A stretch of 64,000 bases of DNA from Biscogniauxia marginata (lineage: Eukaryota > Ascomycota > Sordariomycetes > Xylariales > Xylariaceae). The notes beneath the pieces were generated by a model. It saw only the letters and a list, made by a program, of their open reading frames with translations, did no database searches and had not been told where the DNA came from. A program made the position numbers and the translations under genes. The stretch is from NCBI GenBank assembly GCA_022695795.1, contig MU404146.1:104357-168356 (forward strand). The letters are read 5' to 3'. The first letter of the stretch is position 1, and the number at the start of each line of letters is the position of its first letter. Of the stretch, positions 33,547-45,066 are shown one piece after another.

Positions 33547-34440
33547 TATTGTGCGTATGTAAGTGCGGGTGATCTGGTAGTCTACCGTAGACAGCGGCCG
33601 ATCTAGGTTGATGCCCGGAAGCAATCCAGTTCGTTCTCTCGGTGGAAGTACGCGATTATTGACTGGACCGTGCCGCACCTTGATCCGAGCTCTACACGTG
33701 TGTGGTCTATGCGGTGTGGTGTCCAACGTCGTTTTCAGAAAAGCTCTGTTCGCATAGGAGTCTCTACCCTGGTTGAATAGGGTCCGGCTCCTAGACGGAA
33801 TCCGAGCTTATCATCCAACAAGATATGAAGAAAGAGGGGGGTGTTCTCGACGAGGGACGAAGGGGTAGAAAACAAGTAGAGCCTTCTACCCCCCTCCTTG
33901 AAGGATTTGATACTGTTGACGAGAAGGATGAAGAAAGAAGGAGGGAAAAGGCGGATAATAACCCACCACTTCGGGACTACCTAGGAAGATGCTGCACGAT
34001 GGGGCGGCGAGGAGTAGCAGTAAAAGTCAATGAAAAGCTAATTACCTTTTTCGGCCCCCCTCTTCTGTTCTTGCAGCTGCAAGAAGCGGGAGAAGACGAA
34101 GACGGGAATAGAAAGAGGGGGGATTGAGTGGGAGAAGATGGAATACTTTAGAATCGAAAATGTGAGGGAGGATCGCATGGTTTCGTTGGCTCACGCGCAC
34201 ACGATCAAAACCTACTGCCCCGCTCGAGCTGCATTCAATGCATAATCTCGGAGCTCGGGGCTTACCTTGCACCCGTTACCGGAGTAGAGGGCATGGCCTA
34301 GTAGGTACTAGGTATGTACCTTGCATTGTGAACTTAAATGTTGTTACGGTTATCCCTTTCAAAAGTTAAGGCTTGCCAAGACTCTTGGCAACGTCGCTGA
34401 CAACTGTTATGACAACTAGCAACTTAGACCCATAAAAACC
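33547..34440. other. Spacer upstream of GPI12, bordering RIP block 2
   Basis: Purine-rich stretches at 33825-33975 and 34080-34125 keep long frames open on one strand without any family. The GPI12 promoter lies here. Confidence 0.45.
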
Positions 34441-34880
34441 TATCTATATAGAATTATATAGTTGTCTTATAAAATTTCTAATTTTTAAATTAATGATTAT
34501 TTAATAAATTAAATATATTCTTTAATATTTCGCTAATAAAATATTAACTTAATATAATTATTATAATTTTTAAAAATAAAACTAATTTAATTATTAAAGT
34601 TATTATTATAACTTTAAAGTTCTTTTTAAAAAAATTAATTAAAGATATTTAAAGTTTTTTAAGAGTCCTTATTAAAACTATTAATAATGTTTATAAAAAA
34701 GCTTATAAATATGGTTTTAACTTTTAAGCCTTTATTTTATTCATTTAAAATGAGTTTATAATTAATACATTATAATTTAGTCGCCTTTAAAAACAAGGAA
34801 AAGAGCTTTTAAAAAGAGTTGTTATTATGGTTTTTAATAACTATAACGACCACGAAAAGACTTATAAAGAGATTATTATT

Positions 34881-35324
34881 AACGTACCACATAAGCGAGT
34901 AGACAAAACAAGCTCGCGGACAAAATGATTTCCTATATAAAATCGACTTTTTCGAAAATTTATAACTTTACGCGTAAAAATCGGAAAAATCTCAAACCCT
35001 TTTTTTAAGTTATATAACTATATAATTTAATTAAAATAATATTCCAAAAAATAATATTAAAAAGCACGAAAAAAGAACGCGTAAAAACTAAAATTATAAC
35101 AAAACGCATAAACCTTTTTTTTTACGTATTTCTTTATATATTTCACTTTTTATTTTTTTTGAATTTTATTTTAATTAAATTATATAGTTATATAACTTAA
35201 AAAAAGGGTTTGAGATTTTTCCGATTTTTACGCGTAAAGTTATAAATTTTCGAAAAAGTCGATTTTATATAGGAAATCATTTTGTCCGCGAGCTTGTTTT
35301 GTCTACTCGCTTATGTGGTATATT
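34881..35324. mobile_element. Foldback / MITE-like palindromic element, copy 2
   Basis: The same palindromic element as at 10948-11383, about 440 bp long. It starts AACGTACCACATAAGCGAGT and ends GCGAGTAGAC-complement ... ATGTGGTATA. Both arms share ATATAAAATCGACTTTTTCG and ACGCGTAAAAATCGG with copy 1. TTAA adjoins the element on each side (before 34883 and after 35322), a possible target duplication, but copy 1 does not show it. Confidence 0.85.
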
Positions 35325-36649
35325 AAACTTTCTCTTTTTAAACTTATTATATTAGTTATAATTATTTAAAGGACTTTTAAAGCGGCAAAATATAATAAAA
35401 TTAAACTTAGAAAAAACTAGGTTTTATATAAAAAATGAAAAATAAAAAACTTAAATAATGTTTAAATTATATTAATTAAACTTTTAAAAATTAAAAAGAG
35501 TTATTTAAATTAATAAAACCTTTGTTATATTATAACGAAAAGGGGGTTATAAAGTTTAAAAACGCTTTAATAAAAGTTATTAACGTAATTATATACGACT
35601 TAAATAATTTAATTATTTAAAGTTTATGTTTTAAAGCCTTTTTTATACGATAAAAAGGGTTTTTATTATTATTAATAATTAAAAACTACCGCTAAAAAGA
35701 CTTAAATTAAAGAAGAAATTAAATAATTAAACAAAGAATTAAAACTAGTTATAAAAAAACTAAGAGTTAAATACCGGTATAAACCGTTTAAAACTTTGAA
35801 ACCGACTTAAAAAGAAACTTAAATAAAGTTTCATTATAAAAAACGGCTAATTACACCGTAAAAAAGACTTTAAAGGCATCGATTAATGGCGTTATTATAA
35901 AGAGATTCTCTTAAAAAAGTTAATTTTATTCGTTAAAAAGTGTATTTAAAAGAGATTAAAAACTTTAATTTAAGAAGATTACATTTTTAATTACATTTAT
36001 TAGTTTTAATAAGAGATTTATAGTTTTTTTAAAGTTACGAAAATGCTTTAATATGTAAATTCATTTAATTTTAACATTATTAAGCTTTATTAGTATTATA
36101 TAAAAAGACTTATTACTAAATATAACGTTTTAAAAACTCGTATAAAAGCTATTAAACGTTAAAAGGAGTATTAAAAAGAGTTATTATAAAAGTAAATTTA
36201 ATATTAAATAAAAATAATTTTAAAGTATATATAACAAGTTATTAAGCTTATAAAAAGTAACGAGTATAAAGAAAAAAGAGTTATTCATATTAAACTACTT
36301 TTAACTAATTAATATATAAAGAATAATACCTTAATTAATAATATTATAATAAATTAAGAGGATTTATTTAGTTAAATGCATTTAAATGAATAATAAGCCG
36401 TATATAAGTTTAAGTTACTAGTTATTAACGAAGTTATTAAAAGTTTTAATAAGTTTTAACTTTTAAAAAGAATAATTATATATAACTTATTATAAAGTAC
36501 TTATATAAATAAAGGTGAGTTGCATTACTTTTAAAAGTATATATATATTTATTTTACACTTTTAATATGAATTAAGTTAAAACAATTAAGTTATATACCT
36601 TTTTTATTAAGCTTAAAATTATAAAAATTATAATATAATATTTATTTAT

Positions 36650-39600
36650 AATATATTATATAAACAAATAAACGAAATAAGCTTGTAAACGAAATTTTAT
36701 AATTATTACACTTTTAATTATTAAAAATTATTTACGCTGCATCGAAATTAATTAATAATTATTATTATTCGAATTATCTTATTTAGCTTTATACTTTAAA
36801 AACCGAATATTTTTTATATTAAATATTTAGTTTTTTAAAACGTAATTTATATTATTTTTAAAATATGTAAAATTATAATTATATTTTTTATTTTTATTTT
36901 TTTAAATTTTTTATATTAATTAATTTAATTTAATAATTAAAAATATTATTTAAAACTTAAATTAATTATATTATTATTTATAAATAACATTATTTAAATA
37001 TTAGTTTTTATTAATTATCGAAAATTTATAATGTTTTTAATATTATATTATAATAATAATTTAAAAATATATTTACGTAATTAATTATTATATTAAATTT
37101 CTGAAAATTTATATTTTATAAAAAGGTTATAATCGTTTAACATATTATTAATTTAAATAATTAATTAATTCCTTTTTATTTTTATTATATTATTAAAATA
37201 ATAAATATTTTATTGCGCGACCGCGACGCGAGGCGCGTTAAATAAAACTAAGCTTTTAATTTTATATAATAACAAAAAACCTTTTAAACATGTTTAAATA
37301 AATAAATAAATAATTAAAAAGCTTTTTACGAAAATCTAGATATATATTAAAAATAATATAAATTAATACGTAATATAATTACGAAATATAATATTTAAAA
37401 AATATATATATAATATATTATATAAGCAAATAAACGAAATAAGCTCGTAAACGAAATTTTATAATTATTATATTTTTAACTATTAAAAATTATTTTATTT
37501 AGCTTTATATTTTAAAAACTAAATACCTTTTTTATATTAAGTATTTAATTTTTTAAAGCGTAATTTATATTATTTAAATTATTAAATACTTTTTTATTTA
37601 TTATATAAATACGCGTATTATAATTAAATTAATTATATATATTATATCGTTTTTATTTAATTATTACTTTTTTTCGAGGCCCCCCCTTTTTATTATTAAT
37701 TATAAAATTACCCCTTTTTTATATTAAATAATTCTTTTATTTATAATTACTTATTTTTAGTTTTACGTCGTTTATTAAAAATATAATTTATTTCTCGAAA
37801 ACGAATAATTTTATCTCGTAATAAAAATACTTTATATATTAATATTAAAATAATCTTTATAAATTAATTATAAATATTTATAATATTTATAAAAAATTTA
37901 ATACTTTTTAATTTTATTTATAATATAATTAAATTATAAAAATACCTTATAAGTTATTATAAATATTTTAACTTTTTAAAATATTTAATTTATATCGAAA
38001 TCGAGAAAAAATAATATAATAATAACTTTTTTTAAATTAAAAAGAATTAATTTAATTACGCGAAATTTAATTTATATATTTAAAATAGTTATTATAATAA
38101 CGAAAATTTTTATAAAATTAATTAAAAAGTTTTTTTATAATATAAATATAATAACGATTTATTAAACCTTATAAATAATTATTATATATTTATTTTAAAA
38201 TATTAAAATATAAGAAATCGAGAAATTAAATATATAAAATATAACGATATTTTTTTATAATAATAATTTTTAAAATTATTTAAAATTAAAAAACACGTAA
38301 TTTTTTTCGTTTTCTTTTTCGTATATTTATAAAAATACTTTATAAAGTTTATATTAAATTTATTTATAATTTAATTATTATTTAATATCGTAATTTTATT
38401 TTTTAATAATAATAAGTTATTACGATATTACGAAACGAGATCTTTTTTTAATTAAAATGATATATAATAATAAAAAATAATTAATAATATTTATAACTTA
38501 AATAATTAACTTATTTTCGATTATTTTATTAAATTTATTATAATTATTTATATTATTTTATATTTATTATTATTATATTAATTTTAATAATTATTTTAAT
38601 TATAAATTTTATTTCGTTAAAATTATATATATTTTCTTTTTAAATATTATATTTTATAATTATATTACATATTAATTTATATTATTTTTAATATATATTT
38701 AAATCTTCGTAAAAAGCTTTTTAATAATTTATTTATTTATTTAAACACGTTTAAAAAGTTTTTTATTATTATATAAAATTAAAAATTTAGTTTTATTTAA
38801 TACATTTCGTGTTATAATCGCGTAATAAAATATTTATTATCTTAATAACGTAATAAAAATAAAAAAGAAATAATTAATTATTTAAATTAATAATACGTCG
38901 AATAATTATAATTTTTTTATAAAGTATAAATTTTAAAAATTTTTAATAATTAATAAAAACTAATATTTAAATAACGTTATTTATAAATAATAATATAATT
39001 AATTTAAGTTTTAAATAATATTTTCGGTTATTAAATTAAATTAATTAATATAAAAAAATTATAATTTTATACGTTTTAAAAATAATAATAAATATTTTAA
39101 TTTTTAATTAAATAATATAAATTACGTTTTAAAAAAACCAAATATTTAATATAAAAAAGTATTTAGTTTTTAAAGTATAAAGTTAAATAAAACGATTTAA
39201 ATAATAATAATTATTAATTAATTTCAATGCGATATAAATAATTTTTAATAATTAAAAATATAATAATTATAAAATTTCGTTCGTAAGCTTGTTTTATTTA
39301 CTTGCTTATATAATATGTTATAATATATATAATTAATTTAATTATAATATACGTATTTATATAACAAATAAAAATATAACTAATAATATTTATATAATAA
39401 ATAAAAAGATATTTAATATTTTAAATTTAAAATGTAATAAATTAAATAATATAAATTACATTTTAAAAAACCGAATATTTAATATAAAAAAGTATTTAGT
39501 TTTTAAAGTATAAAACTAAATAAAACGGTTTAAATAATAATTATTATTAATTAATTTCGATATAATATAAATAATTTTTAATAATTAAAAGTGTAATAAT

Positions 39601-39652
39601 TATAAAATTTCGTTTATAAACTTGTTTTATTTACTTGTTTATATAATATGTT
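36650..39652 (+). mobile_element. TIR transposon copy B1, interrupted by B2
   Basis: The left part (36650-about 37400) matches copy A from its left end inward for about 720 bp. The right part (about 39330-39652) matches the right end of copy A. Between them sits another copy in the opposite orientation. The middle ~900 bp of copy A is absent from B1, so the insertion was accompanied by a deletion or B1 was already internally deleted. The terminal TATTATATAAACAAATAAAC corresponds to the foldback-element end after C-to-T and G-to-A changes. Confidence 0.65.
37412..39319 (-). mobile_element. TIR transposon copy B2, inserted in B1 in inverse orientation
   Basis: About 1.9 kb. Its left end corresponds to the right end of copy A and its right end to the left end of copy A. 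The interior (for example 37740-38110) is the reverse complement of 12640-13020 of copy A. A poly-C patch survives at 37681-37687. No open frame; heavily RIP-mutated. Confidence 0.7.
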
Positions 39653-39898
39653 AAACTTTTTAAATAAAACATAATCCTTATTTAAACTATGGAATTTCAT
39701 TATAAAAGAGGTATTTTATAAATAGATGCATTATAAATACCTAGTTATTAGTTATACATAGCTAGTGACTAAGTAAGCTATATCGAGCTTAGGGTGGTGG
39801 AACCGGGTGACAATTAGCAGAAACGTAGTGAAAATAAGCGTGCTCCGAACCAAGCAACCCTTCATCCATAACGAACAAAAAAGGGAGAGTTACTTATC

Positions 39899-40616
39899 AT
39901 GGTTCAAACCCGAAAGGAGAGAAAAACGGCAGCCGGCATCAAGCTCGCACACCCCGATCGATCAGGTCCGTCTGAGGCTACATTGCTCCAGTTCGCCCAG
40001 GAACAGGACTTGTTCGAAAAGGCCGACCAAAAGCAAAGGAGCCAGAGAAATGGCAATACTAAAGATGAGGATGAAGATGGCGGAGCGGCCCTATCGCCAA
40101 AGGCCGACCGAATAATGGAGGCGATCCTTTGGACCGTCAGCCTGGCCATGCTGCATTTTACTCTCGACGTGCTCGTTCAGCATCAATACGCTATAATGAT
40201 CTCGTGGCCGCAGATCGTGAGGAGGTTTGTCCAAGCCTTAGTTGGTAAGTCTTAGCCAAGAAGCAAATATGCATATAGGTTGGAACTCAGGCTAAGGGTA
40301 TATGCACCTTATAGTATTCTTTCTGCTTTTCTACGTGCTTCACCCCCATCCTTCATCCCCTATATTACTTCCGGGATTGCCCCTTCGCTTTCAGAGCCCT
40401 CTGCGACAAGCCATCTTCTTCACCGCAAGCATCGCATCGGGCTGCTACCTGATCCACATCTCCAACGCATACGGGTATCTAGCTGTTATGAAGCAGGCGC
40501 CTCCACTGGGCTGTCTGTGGGTATGGTCTATCATCGAGCTTAACCTGCCTCTTGCTGTTGTTTCTCTTGCCTGCGCTGGCGGTTTCTTTTACCAGGGCGG
40601 TTATACTATCAGGTGA
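39899..40616 (+). CDS. Small fungal multi-pass membrane protein (DUF7719-like)
   Basis: Two exons, 39899-40244 and 40315-40616, join in phase (GTT G|GTA TTC) to give 215 residues. The N-terminal ~75 residues are hydrophilic and charged (MVQTRKERKTAAGIK, DQKQRSQ, DEDEDGG). Three to four membrane segments follow: ILWTVSLAMLHFTLDVLV, VFFLLFYVLHP, QAIFFTASIASGCYLIHI and LPLAVVSLACAGGFFYQ. The conserved-looking segment NAYGYLAVMKQAPPLGCLWV matches my recollection of a fungal family of unknown function annotated as DUF7719; this is a memory-based assignment. A second acceptor at 40278 exists, but only the one at 40314 keeps the frame. It lies 250 bp from RIP block 2 and is undamaged. Confidence 0.75.
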
Positions 40617-41673
40617 TCGAATCCGCCCTGGGGAAGCATTAGGATGGCCAGATGGCCCGTGGAGCTTGCTTTCGATTAGAAATTTTCATGGGATCTATCG
40701 GAAGTCGATAGATAGGATGAGCAACTATGCTGCTAGATGGACAGTGACTAGGTATATGTTTAGTATGACCGTACTGTCATCCATCTCCTGTAGTGGCACC
40801 GAGTAGCCCTTGACGAAGGCCTCCCCCCGGCGCCACCCTCTAGGGGTGGAGAGTTAGTGCTATATACAGTTATTGATGACACTGCTGCAAAATAGGGCAT
40901 GTCATAGATGGGTATCGGTGTGTGTGTGTGTGTATGTGGTGGTGAATTTAGCACCGACAAGTACATCGTTACTCTATAGCGATATAATTATCACATGCTA
41001 TTATGTCATCTTAACTATACACCTTTCACTACATGTATAATTGAACCTAAACTACCTACCTACCTAGACGGGAGCTCTTGGAAGGAAACCCCCTCTAGCG
41101 GTAATCTTGATATAACGATACAAAAATATTAGTCCATATTCATATATGCATATCGTAAGAAGTGGTTAAGTAGGTAAAGGGCCAAGTCCCTACCTACCTA
41201 AGGTAAGGTCCCCTTTCCTCCCCTCCCCCCACTAACCCCAGTGTACAGTTCCCCACGCCCTTCGCCGATCAGTTTCAGCGCGCGCAACTTGGGCTCAACT
41301 AGTAATTGAATTTACCTTCGGTAGAGAAGGTGCTTGACAAGCTCAAGCAGCCCGTCTTCCCGTCTACAGATCAAATTGAAGCTAAATCACTGACCAAACT
41401 CTCTTCAATCCCACCCTTATTTATTGCTTACATACTTCTTATGCCTGTGCGTGTAGTGTCGTTCCGTTGGTCTCCCTTTCTCGAGCTTGAGTTTTTATCA
41501 TCTTGTCTACGCTAGGTAGACTTGAGGTGACATAGCCATTACGAATCAATTGTATTACGACAAACCTGCCAATATCACGAACTTGCACGAACTTAAGACG
41601 GCATCGCTTCAAGACCCGACTATCCCTCTTTATACTTTCCGTATCATCCGCGAGTCGTAACCCAGCTACGGTC
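40617..41673. other. Spacer with GT repeat and TACCTACC motifs
   Basis: Contains a (GT)n tract at about 40918-40936, CTACCTACCTACCTAG at 41051-41066 and CTACCTACCTAAGG near 41190. Probable promoter and leader of MVP1 occupy its right end. No gene. Confidence 0.5.
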
Positions 41674-44291
41674 ATGTCTCTCTTCGGCACATCCCCTCCA
41701 AACGAGTCCTCGTCGCTAGGCAATTCGAGCGTGGCTAAATCCCGAAACTCCCTGTTCGACGACGATGGCGACGACCCCATGACCCGATCCAACTCGGATG
41801 CGCTATTCAATGACGACGACAGTGCATCTCCCTGGGACATGCCGACCCCCCGAAAGCAACAATCGCGCGTCGAAGTTCTGGCGGGACTGCTGGCCGATGC
41901 CGAGGTACCGGACGGCTACATCGAGGCGTTCGACAAGGTAATTCGGGAAGACGGTGACGGTGGCAAGATCACGTCCGCCGGCGTCACCAAGACACTCGCC
42001 TCGGCCAAGCTGGGCGCCGACGACCAGGCTCGAATCGCGAGCATTCTGACGCCGGGGGGCCAAGACGTGCCAATCGGTCGCAACGAATTCAATGTGTTGC
42101 TGGCGCTTATCGGACTCGCACAGGAGGGCGAGACTGTAAGTCTAGACAGCGTCGACGAACGCAGACGAAGTAAGTCGAGTCGCAAAGCTGCGTCTTTTCT
42201 CTCTCCATGTCTCCATCTCTCCACCTGTCCGTTCTTGTTATTATCCACATGTTCGCGAGACCTGCGTGTATGCATGGTTCTTTGATGCGGCAATATGCAG
42301 CATTGCGATGCCCCGGCGGTGCAACGGGCGCAAGCTTGCGCCGCTGTCACCCAATGACAGGCTTATCGTGGCACTGTTGACCTGTGCATCATCTGGCGGG
42401 GACGCTATTCGCTGATAAATAAATCAATAATACACAACAGACCTGCCGCTGCCCCAGTTATCGTTCATCACCAAGAAGCCCACATTTCCGAATCCTGCAG
42501 AGCTCGCCGCGAAACCGCCACAGCATCCTTCCAACCCCCCAGCGAGACCCCGAAAGCCATCGATGGACGGCCCTGAAGACGACCCGTGGAACACTCCCGA
42601 CGACGTCCAAACAAATCACCAGCGCCCCGTCACCCCCAAGACCAATGGCCACCGCCTAGCCGATCCGGCTGTGAACGGCAACGGCTACGCCAACCTCGAC
42701 GTTCCCGACTTAAATTCTCGCACCACCTCCAACTTCACCACCTCTACCATGACCTCTGTAGCCAGTAGTTCGGTCCCCCAGTCCGCCGCTTCCGCCGCGG
42801 CACCCCCCAGCGCTGGGACCTGGGGTTATTTTGACGGGAACAACAATGTCGGCGGCTTTGGTGAGTCGTCTGCCAACCAGCCATCAGGCCCCTTTAGCGG
42901 CGGCAATCGCGAGTCCAGTACCAACCCTCCATCTGGTCATTCTCGGACCATTAGTGGCGGTCGAACCGGTATCATGGTTGAGGAGAACATCGTGGTCACA
43001 CTCATGCCGGAAAAGGAAGGGATGTTTATGTTTCAACATCACAACTACGAAGTAGCTAGTGCCAGGCGAGGAAGCAAGGTCATCCGTAGATACAGCGATT
43101 TCGTCTGGCTGCTCGACTGCCTGCATAAGAGATACCCATTCCGAGTCCTCCCTCTACTCCCTCCTAAGCGAGTTGCGGTCAACGGGAACCACCTTTCCAA
43201 CGACGGCGCATTTATCGAGAAGCGAAGGCGCGGCCTCGCGCGGTTCCTCAACGCCGTTGTCAGACATCCAGTTCTTGGCCAAGAACAGCTCGTAATAATG
43301 TTCTTAACTGTTCCGACGGTAAGCTTCGCTGGAGCCTTTTTTTTTATTTCAGGGAGTTTTCCGGGGTTTTTTTTCTTCTTCGTTTCTTTTTGTTTCGGGT
43401 GCGCCGTCCTGAGTACTAACAATCTCCTAGGAGCTTGCTGTCTGGCGCAAACAGGCTTCTATTTCCGTCGTAGACGAGTTTACCGGTCGGGCTCTCCCAC
43501 CTGGCCTCGAGGACTCTTTGCCGTCGTCTCTGAACGAGCTCTTTGATCGCACGAAACAGGGCATCAAGCGATCCGCCGAGCTCTACATCTCGACATGTAA
43601 CATCATGGATCGCCTGGTGAAGCGGAGCGAAGGTGTGGCCGCCGACCATGCGCGCCTAGCCCTGTCGCTCGCGTCTCTCACCGAAGCCAGTGCGGACACC
43701 TATGCTACCGACACCAACGATGTTCCCCTCCTGAACGACGGTCTCATCGCTATGAGCAAACACTTGAGGACTACGCAGTCATTAATGGAAGACGAGAGTA
43801 AAGCGTGGGATGTTGGCGTGCTTGAAGACTTGAAGAGACAACGCGATGCGCTGGTTAGCGTCAGAGATATGTTTGACCGGAGAGACAGGCTGGATAGGGA
43901 TAATATTCCATATCTAGAAAGGCGAATCCAAAACAATGAGACCAAATTGGCTGGCTTGCGGGCCAAGCCAGACGGATTGGTTAAGCCGGGAGAGATTGAA
44001 AAGGTGGTAGAGTCCATTATCAAGGTTCGTTCCGCTTACACCATAGTACAAGGCAAAGGGCAAGTTTAACAGGAACTACAGGATAAGGAGTCCATCGTCA
44101 ACCAGCACAACCGCTCGGTCTTTGTCAAGGAATGTGTTCGCGACGAGCTGATGTACTTCCAGCAGACTCAATACCACGTCAGCCGGTGGAACCAGGACTG
44201 GGCGCAAGAACGGGTCAAGTACTCAGAGATGCTCGCTGACAACTGGCGCCGGTTGCTCGATGAGCTAGATGGTATGCCACTTGGTGACTAA
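41674..44291 (+). CDS. MVP1: Sorting nexin Mvp1
   Basis: Four exons, 41674-42169, 42441-43318, 43431-44024 and 44073-44291, join in frame to 728 residues. The order is: N-terminal disordered region (MSLFGTSPPNESSS, SPWDMPTP motif); a helical EH/EF-hand-like region at about residues 65-165; a Ser/Pro/Asn-rich linker; a PX domain at about 345-460, with IRRYSDFVWLLDCLHKRYP, LPPKR and RRRGLARFLNAVVRHP (phosphoinositide-binding Arg residues present); and a BAR-type helical domain to the end (ESIVNQHNRSVFVKECVRDE ... DGMPLGD). Mvp1 binds PI3P on endosomes and drives retromer-related recycling and membrane remodelling. The total is longer than yeast Mvp1 because of the linker, as usual in filamentous fungi. 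Exon 1 also contains an internal GTAAGT (42136) that would shorten it; the longer form keeps the family's DSVDERRR. Confidence 0.94.
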
Positions 44292-44942
44292 TAGGGCTCG
44301 GGGGGTAGTAGTGGCTCCCATGCCAATATCGGAGAAAGCGGACTGGGTGGTGCAGAGAGGGGGAGCTGATAGAATGGCAACAGAATAGGGGAGCGTCGTC
44401 CATGATGGAGGCTCAAATCACGTGGCGCAAACATATCTTGTCACCGAGTATGTCTAAAGTCTGTTTTCCTGGGAAGCTTACAACTTATGGTGAGGTGATC
44501 GTGGAGTTGTCGAATTTCTTTTCTTATTGGCGGGGAAAGGGGGAGGGAGGAATATTATAAGCATAGCAGGGGCCTTATGAGGTTGTCACGATACCCTTCG
44601 TTCCTTGTGTTATATTTGTACAAGTCAGTGCTGACTCTGCCTGCTTGCCCTGGGGTTTTGGAAATAGTGGGAAAGGTAGAAGAAGTTGACGCTGGTGAAT
44701 GGCAATACTCCTCGTTATTCGCCTCGATGTGACGAAAAAGAACCTTCCATGAAGGTCGAATCTGTCTTAAAAGTCTCGGTGCATACATATAGAGATATGA
44801 GTGCCAAGATGTGTACCTTGTATATGATAGTTTGATACCTAGGTACCTACCTATTAGAAGCTCATATCCATATTTGTAGACTGTATTAGGTAAGAGGTAC
44901 ACAGGCACCTAGGTCCCGTCCCTATATACATATGTAAGGTAT
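44292..44942. other. MVP1 3' flank up to the LTR element
   Basis: No gene. TACCTAGGTACCTACC at 44836-44851 and a related motif at 44907-44913. The last four bases (GTAT) are the left target duplication of the LTR element. Confidence 0.5.
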
Positions 44943-45066
44943 TGTCTGGCTGCAGAACCAAAGAAAAGAAAAGAGGTTGTAAAAGGGATGGTTAATTACC
45001 CCAAATGGGTCATGACGAAATCTGAGTTAAGGCTAAATTTAGTGAGGTGGGCTACATCTTCCCACA
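44943..45066. repeat. Left LTR (124 bp)
   Basis: Begins TGTCTGGCTGCAG, ends CTTCCCACA. By hand alignment it differs from the right LTR at about 16 positions, every one a transition. In 13 of them this copy has the G or C, so it is the less mutated one. Confidence 0.85.

Larger units (their letters stand above)
34441..39790. repeat. AT-rich RIP block 2
   Basis: About 5.3 kb of A/T-dominated sequence with few CpA/TpG. It contains the second foldback element and two nested TIR transposons. The stretch 35330-36640 has a somewhat different composition (more GGG/CCC and AAG/CTT) and is probably another unrelated degraded element. The last ~130 bp grade into unique sequence. Confidence 0.85.

Noticed and set aside
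34441..39790. Possibility that the AT-rich blocks are a centromere or mitochondrial DNA.
   Set aside because: Blocks are short, bounded by unique genes, and resolve into inverted-repeat elements; no mitochondrial genes seen.
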